A DNA stretch of 64,000 bases from Azonexus sp. (GCF_023150235.1 NZ_JAKLLH010000001.1:1-64000); one strand, 5' to 3'. Shown: positions 24,999 through 33,392, numbered from the stretch's first letter. The notes: generated by a model from the sequence alone, not told the origin. Translations and numbers: made by a program.

Positions 24999-27194
24999 AT
25001 GCCAGCCGTGCGGGTGACAGCTTGGAGCGCAAGGCGGGTGGCCTTCGGGCTGCTCGCCGGGCTGCTGCTGGCGGCCTGCAGCCCGCCGTGGAACGATCCC
25101 TATCCGCCGGCGGACGGCGCCCGGCAGCTTGGCCGGCAGGTGCTGTACACCGCCTTCAGCGAGCGGCCCAAGCACCTCGACCCGGCGCAGTCCTATACCG
25201 AGGACGAGGCGACCTTCACCGGCCAGATCTACGAACCGCCGCTGCAATACCACTACCTCAAGCGGCCTTACCAGCTGATCCCGGCGACGCTGACCGAGGT
25301 GCCGCAGCCGCGCTTCCTCGACGCCGCCGGCCGCCGCCTGCCGGAGGATGCGCCTGCCGAGCAGATCGCCGAGAGCGTCTACGAACTGCAGCTGCGTCCC
25401 GGCATCCGTTACCAGCCGCATCCGGCCTTTGCCCGCGATAGCCACGGTCAACCGCTGTATCTGGGCAAAAATGCCGCTGCCGGGCGCCAGTCGCCGGCCG
25501 ATTTTCCGCAGCAGGACAGCCGCGAACTGGTTGCCGACGATTACATCTACCAGCTCAAGCGGCTGGCGCATCCGCGCCTGCACTCGCCAATCTACGGGAT
25601 GATGGCCGACAAGATCGTCGGCCTCAAGGCGCTCGGCGACGCATTGGCAGCGGCCAGTAAACAAGCGGGCAAACCGGCCACCGGCGACGCCTGGCTCGAC
25701 CTCGACGAGTTTCCGCTGACCGGTGTCGAGAAAGTTGACCGCTACACCTGGCGCGTCCGCATCCACGGCAAATATCCGCAGTTTCTCTACTGGCTGGCAA
25801 TGCCCTTCTTTGCGCCAGTGCCGCGCGAAGTCGACCGCTTCTACGCGCAGCCGGGGATGGCCGAAAAGAACCTCAGCCTCGACTGGTGGCCGGTCGGCAC
25901 CGGGCCGTTCATGCTCACCGAGAATGACCCCAATCGGCGCATGGTGCTCAGCCGCAACCCCAATTTCCACGGCGAGACCTATCCTTGCGAAGGCGAGGCC
26001 GGCGACCGTGCCGCCGGCCTGCTCGCCGATTGCGGCCAGCCCTTGCCGTTGCTCGACGCAGCGGTCTTCACCCGGGAAAAGGAGTCGATCCCGTACTGGA
26101 ACAAGTTCCTGCAGGGCTATTACGACGCTTCCGGGATTTCTTCCGACAGCTTCGACCAGGCGGTGCGCATCGGCATCGACGGTGACGTCGGCCTCAGCGA
26201 CGAGATGGCCAGCAAGGGCATCCGCCTGCTGACCTCGGTCAAGGCCTCGACCTTCTACATGGGTTTCAACCTGCTCGACCCGGTGGTCGGCGGGCTCGCC
26301 GAGACGCAAGCCGAGCTGCGCCAGGCGGTGGCGATTGCAATCGACCAGGAAGAGTTCATCTCGATCTTCGCCAACGGTCGCGGCATTCCGGCGCAAGGGC
26401 CGTTGCCGCCGGGGATCTTCGGCTTTGACGACGGCGAGGCCGGGATCAACCCCTACGTCTACGACTGGGTTGACGGCAAACCCCGGCGCAAGCCGGTCGA
26501 GGCCGCCAAGCGGCTGCTCGCCGAGGCCGGTTACCCGAACGGACGTCACGCCAAAAGCGGCGAGCCGCTGGTGCTTTACCTCGACACCACCGGCGGCGGC
26601 GCCGGCGAAAAGTCGCGGCTCGACTGGCTGGTGCGCCAGTTGCAGAAGATCGACGTGCAGCTGGTGGTCCGCCCGACCGACTTCAACCGGTTCCAGGACA
26701 AGCTGAAGAAGGGCAACGTCCAGCTTTACTACCTGGGCTGGAACGCCGATTACCCGGACCCGGAAAACTTCTTCTTCCTGCTCGACGGCAAGGAGAGCAA
26801 GGTCAGCGCGGGCGGCGAGAACACCGCCAACTACGCCAGCCCCGAGTTCGACCGGCTGTTCGCGCGGATGAAGCACATGGACAACAGCCCGGAACGGCTG
26901 GCGATCATCCGCCGCATGAACCGGCAGTTGCAGCACGATGCGCCCTGGGTCTTCGGCTTCCACCCCAAGAGCTACACCTTGGGCCACCGCTGGCTGAAGA
27001 ACCGCAAACCCAGCGATGTCGGCAACAACATCCTCAAATATCAGCGGATCGACGTGGTCGACCGTGAACAGGCGCGGCGCGACTGGAACCAGCCCGTGCT
27101 CTGGCCGTTGCTGGCCGGCTTTGCCCTGTTACTGGCGGCCATCGTTCCGGCCTGGCTCGGCTACCGCCGGCGCGAACGCCGGGCCGCCCGCTGA
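24999..27194 (+). CDS. Family 5 extracellular solute-binding lipoprotein with C-terminal membrane anchor
   Basis: The 731-residue protein has a lipoprotein signal (FGLLAGLLLAACSPPW, acyl Cys about residue 27) and then an OppA/DppA-type binding domain (HLDPAQSYTEDEATFTGQIY, WWPVGTGPFMLTENDPNRRM, DPENFFFLLDGKES). Unusually, it ends in a hydrophobic helix LLAGFALLLAAIVPAWLG followed by a basic cluster RRRERRAAR, so it may be anchored in the inner membrane at both ends. It is longer than typical binding proteins (about 530) and no permease or ATPase gene lies nearby. It overlaps the next methyltransferase at TGATG. Confidence 0.82.
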   Translation: MPAVRVTAWSARRVAFGLLAGLLLAACSPPWNDPYPPADGARQLGRQVLYTAFSERPKHLDPAQSYTEDEATFTGQIYEPPLQYHYLKRPYQLIPATLTEVPQPRFLDAAGRRLPEDAPAEQIAESVYELQLRPGIRYQPHPAFARDSHGQPLYLGKNAAAGRQSPADFPQQDSRELVADDYIYQLKRLAHPRLHSPIYGMMADKIVGLKALGDALAAASKQAGKPATGDAWLDLDEFPLTGVEKVDRYTWRVRIHGKYPQFLYWLAMPFFAPVPREVDRFYAQPGMAEKNLSLDWWPVGTGPFMLTENDPNRRMVLSRNPNFHGETYPCEGEAGDRAAGLLADCGQPLPLLDAAVFTREKESIPYWNKFLQGYYDASGISSDSFDQAVRIGIDGDVGLSDEMASKGIRLLTSVKASTFYMGFNLLDPVVGGLAETQAELRQAVAIAIDQEEFISIFANGRGIPAQGPLPPGIFGFDDGEAGINPYVYDWVDGKPRRKPVEAAKRLLAEAGYPNGRHAKSGEPLVLYLDTTGGGAGEKSRLDWLVRQLQKIDVQLVVRPTDFNRFQDKLKKGNVQLYYLGWNADYPDPENFFFLLDGKESKVSAGGENTANYASPEFDRLFARMKHMDNSPERLAIIRRMNRQLQHDAPWVFGFHPKSYTLGHRWLKNRKPSDVGNNILKYQRIDVVDREQARRDWNQPVLWPLLAGFALLLAAIVPAWLGYRRRERRAAR

Positions 27195-28426
27195 TGGCCG
27201 GCACGCCGCTGCCGCCGGGCTGCCACCGCCGCCGTCTCGACGCGCAATTGCACGCCTGGCGCGGGCTGTGGCAGCCGCAGCCCTTCCGCGAGTTGCAACC
27301 GGCGTGGACGCAGGAGTGGCCGGCGCTGGCCGCGCAGGTCCTGGCGCTCTCCGAGGCCGAGGTGACCCGGCTCAACGACGATGGCGCCGCCGCCTTGCGC
27401 CTGCTCGCAACCCATCTGCCCGAAGTCGGCGAACTGCTGGCGCTGACCGCCTTGCCCGATTTGCCGGCGCAGCCCGCGCAGCCGCCGGCTAACAGTTTCT
27501 GGGACTGGGAAATCCCCGGTCGCAAAAAGGCCCAGATCGAGGCCTTTGCGGCGGCGGCGAACGCGGCACGCAGCGCTGAGACGGTGGCTGAAGGCCAACG
27601 CCCGGTGCTCGACTGGTGCGGCGGCAAGGGCCACCTCGGGCGCTTGCTGGCCTTGTCCTGGCAGGTGCCGGTGCATAGCCTCGACTTCGACGCCGGGCTA
27701 TGCGCTGCCGGCGCCGCGCTGGCAACGCGGGTGCGGGCCGGGCAGGATTTCGTGCACGCCGATGCGCTGGCGGTCAGCGACTGGCCGCGTCACGGCGAGC
27801 ATGCGGTGGCGCTGCACGCCTGCGGCGAACTGCACCGCCGGCTGATCCGCGAGGGGGCCCGCTGCGGCGTCGCCGCCCTCGATGTCGCGCCCTGCTGTTA
27901 TTACCGGGGGGTGGAGACGCATTACCAGCCGCTGGCCGAGCCGCTTGAATTGCGCCTGTGCCGCGACGACACCCGCCTGGCGGTCACCGAAACGGTCACC
28001 GCCAAGGCGCGTGAAACCCGGCTGCGCGACCAGGCCCTGGCCTGGAAGCTGGGTTTCGACCATTACCGCCGGCTGCACGATTGCGCGCAGGGCGGCGCCG
28101 GCGACTACCGCAATTTCAAGCCGGTGCCCGATGCCTGGCTGCGCGCGTCCTTCGCCGAGTGCATGGGCTACCTGTGCCCGCGCGAGGGCTTGCCGCTGCC
28201 TTCCGCCGCCGTACTGGCCGAGTGCGAACGCGCCGGCTGGCGCCGCCGCGATCAATTGATGCGCTATTCGGTGGTCCGCCATGCCTTCCGCCGCGCACTC
28301 GAAATCTGGCTGGCGCTCGATCTCGCGGTGCACCTCGAAGAACGCGGCTACCAGGTCGGTCTCGGCGTCTTTTGCGCCCGCAAATTGACGCCGCGCAACC
28401 TGCTGCTCTCGGCCCGGCTGGCCTGA
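27194..28426 (+). CDS. METTL25/RRNAD1-like methyltransferase
   Basis: The 410-residue protein has a SAM-binding core: VLDWCGGKGHLGRLLA (motif I, in the WCGGKGHL form), DFDAGLCAAGAAL, ALHACGELHRRLI and ALDVAPCCYY. The CGGKGHL, HACGxL and PCCY series resembles proteins related to eukaryotic METTL25/RRNAD1 and bacterial class I methyltransferases of unknown target. The ATG overlaps the stop of the upstream binding protein. It is convergent with the small membrane protein gene, separated by a palindrome. The substrate is unknown. Confidence 0.78.
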   Translation: MAGTPLPPGCHRRRLDAQLHAWRGLWQPQPFRELQPAWTQEWPALAAQVLALSEAEVTRLNDDGAAALRLLATHLPEVGELLALTALPDLPAQPAQPPANSFWDWEIPGRKKAQIEAFAAAANAARSAETVAEGQRPVLDWCGGKGHLGRLLALSWQVPVHSLDFDAGLCAAGAALATRVRAGQDFVHADALAVSDWPRHGEHAVALHACGELHRRLIREGARCGVAALDVAPCCYYRGVETHYQPLAEPLELRLCRDDTRLAVTETVTAKARETRLRDQALAWKLGFDHYRRLHDCAQGGAGDYRNFKPVPDAWLRASFAECMGYLCPREGLPLPSAAVLAECERAGWRRRDQLMRYSVVRHAFRRALEIWLALDLAVHLEERGYQVGLGVFCARKLTPRNLLLSARLA

Positions 28427-28444
28427 GCGGAAAAAGGCCATCGG

Positions 28445-28460
28445 TTACGGTCGACCGTAA
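28445..28460. repeat. ACGGTCGACCGT palindrome, 16 bp
   Basis: Perfect TTACGGTCGACCGTAA centred at 28452/28453, with looser pairing farther out (CGG..., ...TCGGC). It lies 18 bases after the methyltransferase stop, between convergent genes. Confidence 0.8.
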
Positions 28461-28510
28461 AAATCGGCAAAAAAGCTTTGCGCCAAGCGGGTTTGGGGCC
28501 GGAGGGCGTG

Positions 28511-28789
28511 TCAGGTCGGTTCAGCCTGCCGTCGATCACGGTAACGTACCGCGAACAGGAACAGCCACCACAGCCCGGCCAAGGTACTGCAGACGAAGAA
28601 GGGGCTGATTCCGCTTTCGTTGAAGCTGCGCCAGGCCCAGTACAGCTCGGCATAGACGAAGAGCACGAAATACAGCGTGCCCCACAGCGCGCCGTCGGCG
28701 GCATGACCATGGATGACGACCCAGAGATGGATCAGCAGGGTCAGCGGCACCATGAATTTTTGTGCGGCGAGAATTCTATCCTTGTTCAT
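28511..28789 (-). CDS. Small membrane protein of unknown function
   Basis: The 92-residue protein has three predicted membrane segments (FMVPLTLLIHLWVVIHG, LWGTLYFVLFVYAELYWAW, ISPFFVCSTLAGLWWLFLFAV) and a short basic tail. I chose the start at MNKDRILAAQ, because a longer reading runs into the 168-bp repeat. The chosen ATG lies inside the first few bases of that repeat copy, so the repeat may have landed exactly at the gene's 5' end and supplied or removed its original upstream region. No function can be assigned. Confidence 0.65.
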   Translation of the reverse strand: MNKDRILAAQKFMVPLTLLIHLWVVIHGHAADGALWGTLYFVLFVYAELYWAWRSFNESGISPFFVCSTLAGLWWLFLFAVRYRDRRQAEPT

Positions 28790-28952
28790 CGTAAAACTAA
28801 CTCCGGTTTGAAACCCCCCGCCCTTCAGGGCGGGGGGAGCCGACCCCGGCCTGAAGGCCGGGGTTTCAGGCGAGCGTTTCAGGAGGGGATGCAAACCCCT
28901 TCCCAAACATGTTTGACCGACAGGCATGAATGCCTGTCGCTAATTTCTTGCT
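28785..28952. repeat. 168-bp hairpin-rich repeat, copy A
   Basis: Begins TTCATCGTAA and ends TAATTTCTTGCT. Contains hairpins at 28814-28837 (CCCCCCGCCC stem, TTCA loop), 28844-28863 (CCCCGGCC, TGAA loop), 28883-28899 (GGGG/CCCC) and 28918-28939 (CGACAGGCA, TGAA loop). Copy B at 47422-47589 has the same length and about 12 differences. No protein is encoded. It resembles a non-autonomous IS200/IS605-type or REP-like element. Confidence 0.85.
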
Positions 28953-29077
28953 CGAGACGATTCCTTCAGCAATCCGGCTTGGCCTGGGTCATGGAGTGGA
29001 TATGCCTTGCCGGGCCAATCGCACCGCTGCCGGGGGCGCCCATCGAATCCGGGGCGGCATTGCTCATGATAAATAGC

Positions 29078-29109
29078 GCGAAAAACCACGGTCGACCGTG
29101 GTTTTTCGC
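29078..29109. repeat. 32-bp perfect palindrome with GGTCGACC core
   Basis: Centred at 29093/29094, sixteen bases on each side pair perfectly; left arm GCGAAAAACCACGGTC, right arm GACCGTGGTTTTTCGC. Unlike most copies, it lies in a longer non-coding stretch, 126 bases after repeat copy A. Confidence 0.9.
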
Positions 29110-29456
29110 AATTTTGCCTTCCCGTGGCTCTCTCGTGGCAGGCACGGGAAGGCGAAGCCGGTATGAATCGCCAAGGTTTTTTTGTTTCGCGACTCAACTT
29201 GAACACCCTCCCGGACGTTATAGGTATCAGCTTGCCCGTTTGTTCCTGAAACCTCATTCCAGACGCGGATGCTGCGCATGGACACGAAGTTCTCAAGAGG
29301 GAGTTTCCAGGAACTGGTGGTGTCTTTAGCAAAACACCTGCCGGAAGTGTGCCCGGAGCACCGGAAAATTGCGGTAAATCTCCGCCGTCGGCGATCTATC
29401 CGCGTCAGGGCGGCACTTTCCAGGTTTTTTGTCCTTGTCCGATTGCGGAGGAAATC
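29110..29456. other. Non-coding stretch, no gene recognised
   Basis: Between the palindrome and the gene at 29457, I find no convincing protein or RNA gene. A reading from 29269 (MLRMDTKFSRGSFQELVV) runs into the next gene in another frame and looks like chance or a remnant. The region also holds an imperfect inverted repeat around TTGCCTTCCCGTG and CACGGGAAGGCGAAG (29113-29155). Confidence 0.4.
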
Positions 29457-29783
29457 ATGGCCCAGAAGCTCAATCTCAGCAGCCTCAAGGCTTTTGAAGA
29501 AGTCGCCGGGCGGGCGGCAGCCTACCTCGATGCCTGTGATAGCGACAGCCGGCGGGCCAATCTCGATCCCGATCACTACCAGCAATGCGCGGGGTTGCTG
29601 GTGCACATCTTCGGCCTCTTCGATGCCCGGCAGAATTTTCTGCCCCTGCTCACCCAGTCGCCGGCTGCGCGCGAGATCGCCGAATCGGTCCGGGTCGGGC
29701 GCCTGCTGCAGACCAGTTGCCTGGTTTATTACCCGCAGGTAGCCGCAGCGTTGGGGCGGGCGGCTGCCGAGAAAAGCCCTTGA
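29457..29783 (+). CDS. Conserved-looking hypothetical protein
   Basis: This is a 108-residue soluble protein, mostly helical, beginning MAQKLNLSSLKAFEEVAGRA and containing CAGLLVHIFGLFDARQNFLPLL. A good ribosome site (GCGGAGGAAATC) precedes the ATG at 29457, which supports a real gene. No domain is recognised. It has two cysteines and no membrane segment. It is not obviously linked to neighbours; the winged-helix gene converges 130 bases downstream. Confidence 0.6.
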   Translation: MAQKLNLSSLKAFEEVAGRAAAYLDACDSDSRRANLDPDHYQQCAGLLVHIFGLFDARQNFLPLLTQSPAAREIAESVRVGRLLQTSCLVYYPQVAAALGRAAAEKSP

Positions 29784-29915
29784 ATCCGAAAAGATGGTTT
29801 GACGCAAGCGGCAGGCCGAGGGCGGGAGGGGCGCCATCGCCGCGGGATGCTTTCGCGGCGTTCGTGCAGGCGGCGATGAGCCGGTTCGAGCCGTATTTGC
29901 GGGAGCGCGGGAGGT

Positions 29916-30164
29916 TCAGCGCGCCGCTGGCTTGCGGCCGGGAGCAGGGCGGGGGACAAAGCCGGAAATCCGGCATTGCAGGTGTTCGACCGGGCGGCCC
30001 TTGATGTAGCTGGTGACGCTGCACTTGGAAATTTCGCCCAAGGCGGACAATTCCATGATCGAGGCTTGCACTTCCGCCAGTGGGAGCTTGGTGGCGCGGG
30101 CAATCTCGGAATCGAGCAATTGGCCGTATTTTTTGAGATGCTCAAGCACTTTGGTCGTCGTCAT
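29916..30164 (-). CDS. Small winged-helix regulator
   Basis: This is an 82-residue protein. Residues 1-55 (TKVLEHLKKYGQLLDSEIARA, then LPLAEVQASIMELSALGEISK) form a helix-turn-helix/winged-helix pattern like DNA-binding domains of small transcriptional repressors; the tail SGFVPRPAPGRKPAAR is basic. AAGGAA lies a few bases before the ATG. Upstream on the same strand are a strong promoter near 30292-30320 and an intrinsic terminator hairpin at 30213-30236, so the gene has a leader that may be attenuated. The target is unknown. Confidence 0.7.
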   Translation of the reverse strand: MTTTKVLEHLKKYGQLLDSEIARATKLPLAEVQASIMELSALGEISKCSVTSYIKGRPVEHLQCRISGFVPRPAPGRKPAAR

Positions 30165-30212
30165 CTGGGTTCCTTTGCGCCAACCTGGCCACGAAGTAGC
30201 AAAGGGCGCGAA

Positions 30213-30236
30213 CAAAAAAGCCCGCAATCGCGGGCG
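30213..30236 (-). terminator. Intrinsic terminator in the leader of the winged-helix gene
   Basis: On the minus strand, GCCCGC-GATT-GCGGGC followed by TTTTTT is a canonical Rho-independent terminator. It sits about 50 bases downstream of the start point predicted from the promoter at 30292-30320 and 49 bases before the gene start, so it would end a transcript of about 75 nt unless read through. Confidence 0.75.
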
Positions 30237-30291
30237 GACTCCCCGTTCATCGAAAATCGGGTCGCGGAACATCGGAGATTCATTCGCCGCC

Positions 30292-30320
30292 ATTATATGG
30301 GGCTTTGTTGTGCATTGCAA
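30292..30320 (-). promoter_or_regulatory. Sigma-70 promoter for leader and winged-helix gene
   Basis: On the minus strand, TTGCAA (30320-30315), a 17-base spacer, then a perfect TATAAT (30297-30292). The predicted start is near 30285. The only same-strand features ahead are the terminator at 30213-30236 and the gene at 30164. Confidence 0.65.
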
Positions 30321-30419
30321 CATTTTTCCATGTTTTCTCCGGCATTTTTGCCATTCGCTGGACAAAACGGCGGCGGCAAAGGAATATCCGGGATTGCCGA
30401 CCCGTCTTCGCTACGAGCA

Positions 30420-30800
30420 ATGACTCAGACCCCGAACCCGATGCCCAGCCTGTTGATTGTTGATGATAGCCGTATGTCGCGGATGCTGATCCGTGCCATC
30501 GTTGGTCAGAAGCGCCCCGACTGGACCATGATCGAAGCCGCTTCCGGCGAGGAGGCGTTGCTGCAGGTCGAAGCCTGCAGGCCGACCTTCGTCAGCATGG
30601 ATGTGAATATGCCGGGCATGAACGGCCTCGAAGCCGCCGGACGCATCCGCATCCGGCACCCGGAAATCCGCATTGCGATATGCACGGCCAATATCCAGTC
30701 CAGCACCGAGCAGGAGAGTCGCAAGCTCAATCTCTTCTTCATCAAGAAACCGGTGACGGAAGCCAGCATCGCGCAGATGATCGCCTGTTTCGAGGAATGA
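30420..30800 (+). CDS. CheY-like response regulator
   Basis: The 126-residue stand-alone receiver domain has LLIVDDSRMSRMLIRA with the acidic pair, phosphoacceptor Asp in FVSMDVNMPGMNG, threonine in ICTANIQ, and the conserved lysine in FFIKKPV. There is no output domain, so it acts by protein contact, as in chemotaxis. It is the first of three adjacent genes (receiver, CheC-like phosphatase, histidine kinase), separated by 3 bases from the second. The phosphatase probably dephosphorylates it. Confidence 0.9.
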   Translation: MTQTPNPMPSLLIVDDSRMSRMLIRAIVGQKRPDWTMIEAASGEEALLQVEACRPTFVSMDVNMPGMNGLEAAGRIRIRHPEIRIAICTANIQSSTEQESRKLNLFFIKKPVTEASIAQMIACFEE

Positions 30801-30803
30801 TCC

Positions 30804-31445
30804 GTGCGCCAACTCAGCGAAGTGCAACTTAGCGAACTGCAGCAGGATGCCCTGGCGGAGATTTTCAATATCGGTGTCGGCCGGGCGGGTTCCAGTCTCA
30901 GCCTGGTGGTCGGTAGCCAGATCGAGCTGACGGCGCCGGCGATTTCCCTCTGCCCGCTGGACCGCATCCAGGAAAACCTGCACGGTCTGGAGTTTCGCCA
31001 GTTCAGCATGGTGAGCCAGAAATTCACCGGCGATTTCGATTCGCAGGCAATTCTGATCTTTCCCGAAACCAATGCCCTGGAAATCGTCCGCCTGATGGCC
31101 GGGGCGGTCGAACTGAGTGTCGAAGAACTCTCGGAGCTCGAACAGGAGGCGATGTGCGAGGTTGGGAACATCATTCTCAACGCCTGCATGAGCGCCGTTG
31201 CCGACCTGCTCGAGATCGCCTTCAGCGGCACCCTGCCGGTGCACCGCTTCGGCGATACCTGCAACACCTTCCTCGAAGCCCTGGGCGAGGAAAGCGGCGA
31301 TTCGATGGTGCTTTTCCTGCAGGTCGAGATGCGCATCAGCCAGCATCGCATCCAGGGGCATATCGTTTTTCTCCTCAGCGTCACCTCACTTGCCGCGCTT
31401 CTGCAGTGCCTCGACGCCTATCTTGTCAAAAGCGGCCTGCAATGA
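30804..31445 (+). CDS. cheC: CheC-like CheY-P phosphatase
   Basis: The 213-residue protein uses a GTG start 3 bases after the receiver gene. It shows the two CheC phosphatase signatures: ALAEIFNIGVGRAGSSLS and EQEAMCEVGNIILNACMSAV, each with Glu and Asn that act on CheY-P. In the first, the usual second Asn-type position is Arg (GVGRAG), so this site may be weaker. The family controls adaptation in many non-enteric bacteria. It overlaps the kinase gene by ATGA. Confidence 0.87.
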   Translation: MRQLSEVQLSELQQDALAEIFNIGVGRAGSSLSLVVGSQIELTAPAISLCPLDRIQENLHGLEFRQFSMVSQKFTGDFDSQAILIFPETNALEIVRLMAGAVELSVEELSELEQEAMCEVGNIILNACMSAVADLLEIAFSGTLPVHRFGDTCNTFLEALGEESGDSMVLFLQVEMRISQHRIQGHIVFLLSVTSLAALLQCLDAYLVKSGLQ

Positions 31446-33079
31446 ACGGCGCCCTGGCCGAAATCCGTCGTTTTGCCGATGCCCTCGCCAATGGGGTGAT
31501 TGCGCTCGATGCAGCCGGCCGGGTCGTGCTCTGGAATCACTGGCTGGTCAACGTCACCGGGATTCGGCCGGAAGCGGCTTTCGGTCAGCCGCTGGCCGGA
31601 CTTTTTCCCGAGGTGGCCGGTAGCCGCCTGATCGAAGCGGTGAATTTCGCCATCGAGCGGCAGATGCCCTCGCTCCTGTCGCCCGCCCTGCACGGCACCT
31701 TGCTCGCGCTCTATCGCAACGATCCGGATCGCAGGCAGGGCACGCGCATGCGGCACATGATCCATGTCGTCCCGCTGGTCTCGCTCTCCGGTGCCGCCTG
31801 CATGCTGCAGATCACCGACATGACGGCGACGATCACGCGCGAACAGCGCCTGCGAACGCAGGCCGAGGAATTGCGACTCTCCAATCTCGAACTCGCCCAG
31901 TCGCAGCAGCGCCTGGCCTCGGTCCTCAGCGCCGCGCCCTTTGCCATTCTCATTGTCGGATGCACGGGCCGGATCGAGCTTTGCAATGCCTCGGCCGAGC
32001 TTGCCCTCGGCTATACGGCGGACGAGCTTTGCGGCCAGTCCGTCGACTGCCTGGTGCCTCATGGACGAAGGGCGGCGCACGCGCTCCATCTCGCCCACTA
32101 CCTGCAGGCCCCGGAGGCGAGATCGATGGGCGGCGGGCGGCGTATTTCCGCCTTGCGCAAGGACGGCAGCGAATTCATTGCTGAAATCGGCCTGACGCCG
32201 ATGCTGGTCGAAGGCGAACAGAAAATCCTGGTCACCGTGGTCGATATCACCGAACGCGCTCGCAATGCGGACGAACTCGAACGCTATCGCTACGGCCTCG
32301 AGCAGATGGTCGATGAACGCACTCTCGAAGCCGAAGAGGCCCGGCGGATTGCCGAGCAGGCGAGCGAGGCCAAGTCGCGCCTGCTGGCCAATGTCTCGCA
32401 CGAATTGAAAACTCCGCTCCATGCCGTGGTTTCCTTTGCCCATCTCGGGGAGGAGCGCTGCCAGGGAGAAACGGCGATTCCGCCGCGCATCGCGCAGTAT
32501 TTTTCCCGTATTTCGGAATCGGCTGCCCGGCTCGAGGAATTGATTCACTCCCTGCTCGATCTTTCGGCCCTGGACGCCGGTGCCGCCATTTTCGTCCGTG
32601 CCGACACGGCGCTGACTCCGCTACTGGCCTCGGTGCTTGCCGGCTTGGGCGAGGAGGCCGGGCGCAAGCAGCTTGCGTTCGATACCTCGGCTTTCCCAGC
32701 GGATATTCACGCCTATTGCGATGCCGAACGGATTGGCGAGGCCATGCGCCGGATACTTGAAAATGCACTGCAATTTTCACCGCCGGGCGCTTGTATCACC
32801 ATTTCCGGCCAGTACCTGGCGGCCGGCAAGGAGATCGAGATCGCCATAGCCGATGAGGGCGTCGGTATTCCCGAGGCGGAACTGGAGAGCGTTTTCGAGG
32901 CCTTCGTGCAAAGTAGCCGCACACGCACTTCGGCCGGCGGCAAGGGCTTGGGTCTCGCCATCTGCCGTCATATCGTCGACAGCCACGGTGGCCGCATCCA
33001 GGCGGCAAGCCGTGACGGCGGCGGGACCGAAATCCGCTTCACCCTGCCGCTTTCCGCCGCCTCGACCCCGGCCGGTTGA
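31442..33079 (+). CDS. PAS-PAS hybrid-less sensor histidine kinase
   Basis: The 545-residue soluble kinase has no membrane segment. The N-terminal PAS (FADALANGVIALDAAGRVVLW) is followed by a linker, a second PAS (SVLSAAPFAILIVGCTGRIE), the dimerisation/phosphoacceptor domain with the H-box NVSHELKTPLHAV, and an ATPase domain with the N, G1 and G2 boxes (RILENALQFSPPGA, IADEGVGIPE, GGKGLGLAICRHIV). It presumably senses an intracellular cue and phosphorylates the receiver encoded two genes upstream. Confidence 0.9.
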   Translation: MNGALAEIRRFADALANGVIALDAAGRVVLWNHWLVNVTGIRPEAAFGQPLAGLFPEVAGSRLIEAVNFAIERQMPSLLSPALHGTLLALYRNDPDRRQGTRMRHMIHVVPLVSLSGAACMLQITDMTATITREQRLRTQAEELRLSNLELAQSQQRLASVLSAAPFAILIVGCTGRIELCNASAELALGYTADELCGQSVDCLVPHGRRAAHALHLAHYLQAPEARSMGGGRRISALRKDGSEFIAEIGLTPMLVEGEQKILVTVVDITERARNADELERYRYGLEQMVDERTLEAEEARRIAEQASEAKSRLLANVSHELKTPLHAVVSFAHLGEERCQGETAIPPRIAQYFSRISESAARLEELIHSLLDLSALDAGAAIFVRADTALTPLLASVLAGLGEEAGRKQLAFDTSAFPADIHAYCDAERIGEAMRRILENALQFSPPGACITISGQYLAAGKEIEIAIADEGVGIPEAELESVFEAFVQSSRTRTSAGGKGLGLAICRHIVDSHGGRIQAASRDGGGTEIRFTLPLSAASTPAG

Positions 33080-33113
33080 AAGCCCTTGCCGGGCGCCCGG
33101 CTTTCGTCGGCAA

Positions 33114-33305
33114 TCAGTGTCGCGGTGCGCGCGGCGTGTAGGCGAGGCAGGGCATGCCCGAGCTTTCAAGCACTACCTTGCAGGGCAGGCGTGCGCTCTT
33201 GAAGCCCAGTGCCTGGCACTGATAGGGCATGGCCTGCTCGTGGGTGATGACGTGATGCTGGCAGCGCATGCAGTTTGGTTCAGGGGAGGGTGGGCCGGAG
33301 CTCAT
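33114..33305 (-). CDS. Small four-cysteine protein of unknown function
   Basis: The 63-residue protein, starting MSSGPPSPEPNCMRCQHHVITHEQ, has a CxxC, then YQCQALGFKSARLPC and SSGMPCLAY. The spacing C-x2-C, C-GFKS, VV-x-SSG-x2-C recurs in small conserved bacterial proteins that look like zinc ribbons; no function is known to me. Upstream codons to 33371 are low-complexity and less likely to be translated. It lies 87 bases downstream of argC on the same strand and could be its last operon gene. Confidence 0.6.
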   Translation of the reverse strand: MSSGPPSPEPNCMRCQHHVITHEQAMPYQCQALGFKSARLPCKVVLESSGMPCLAYTPRAPRH

Positions 33306-33392
33306 GTGTGCCGCGAGCGAGGCCGGAACTGCAGGCGAAGCTGCTGCCGGGAGCGGAATGGCGAGCCGCAATCCGGCCCCCGGTCTGGCAAC

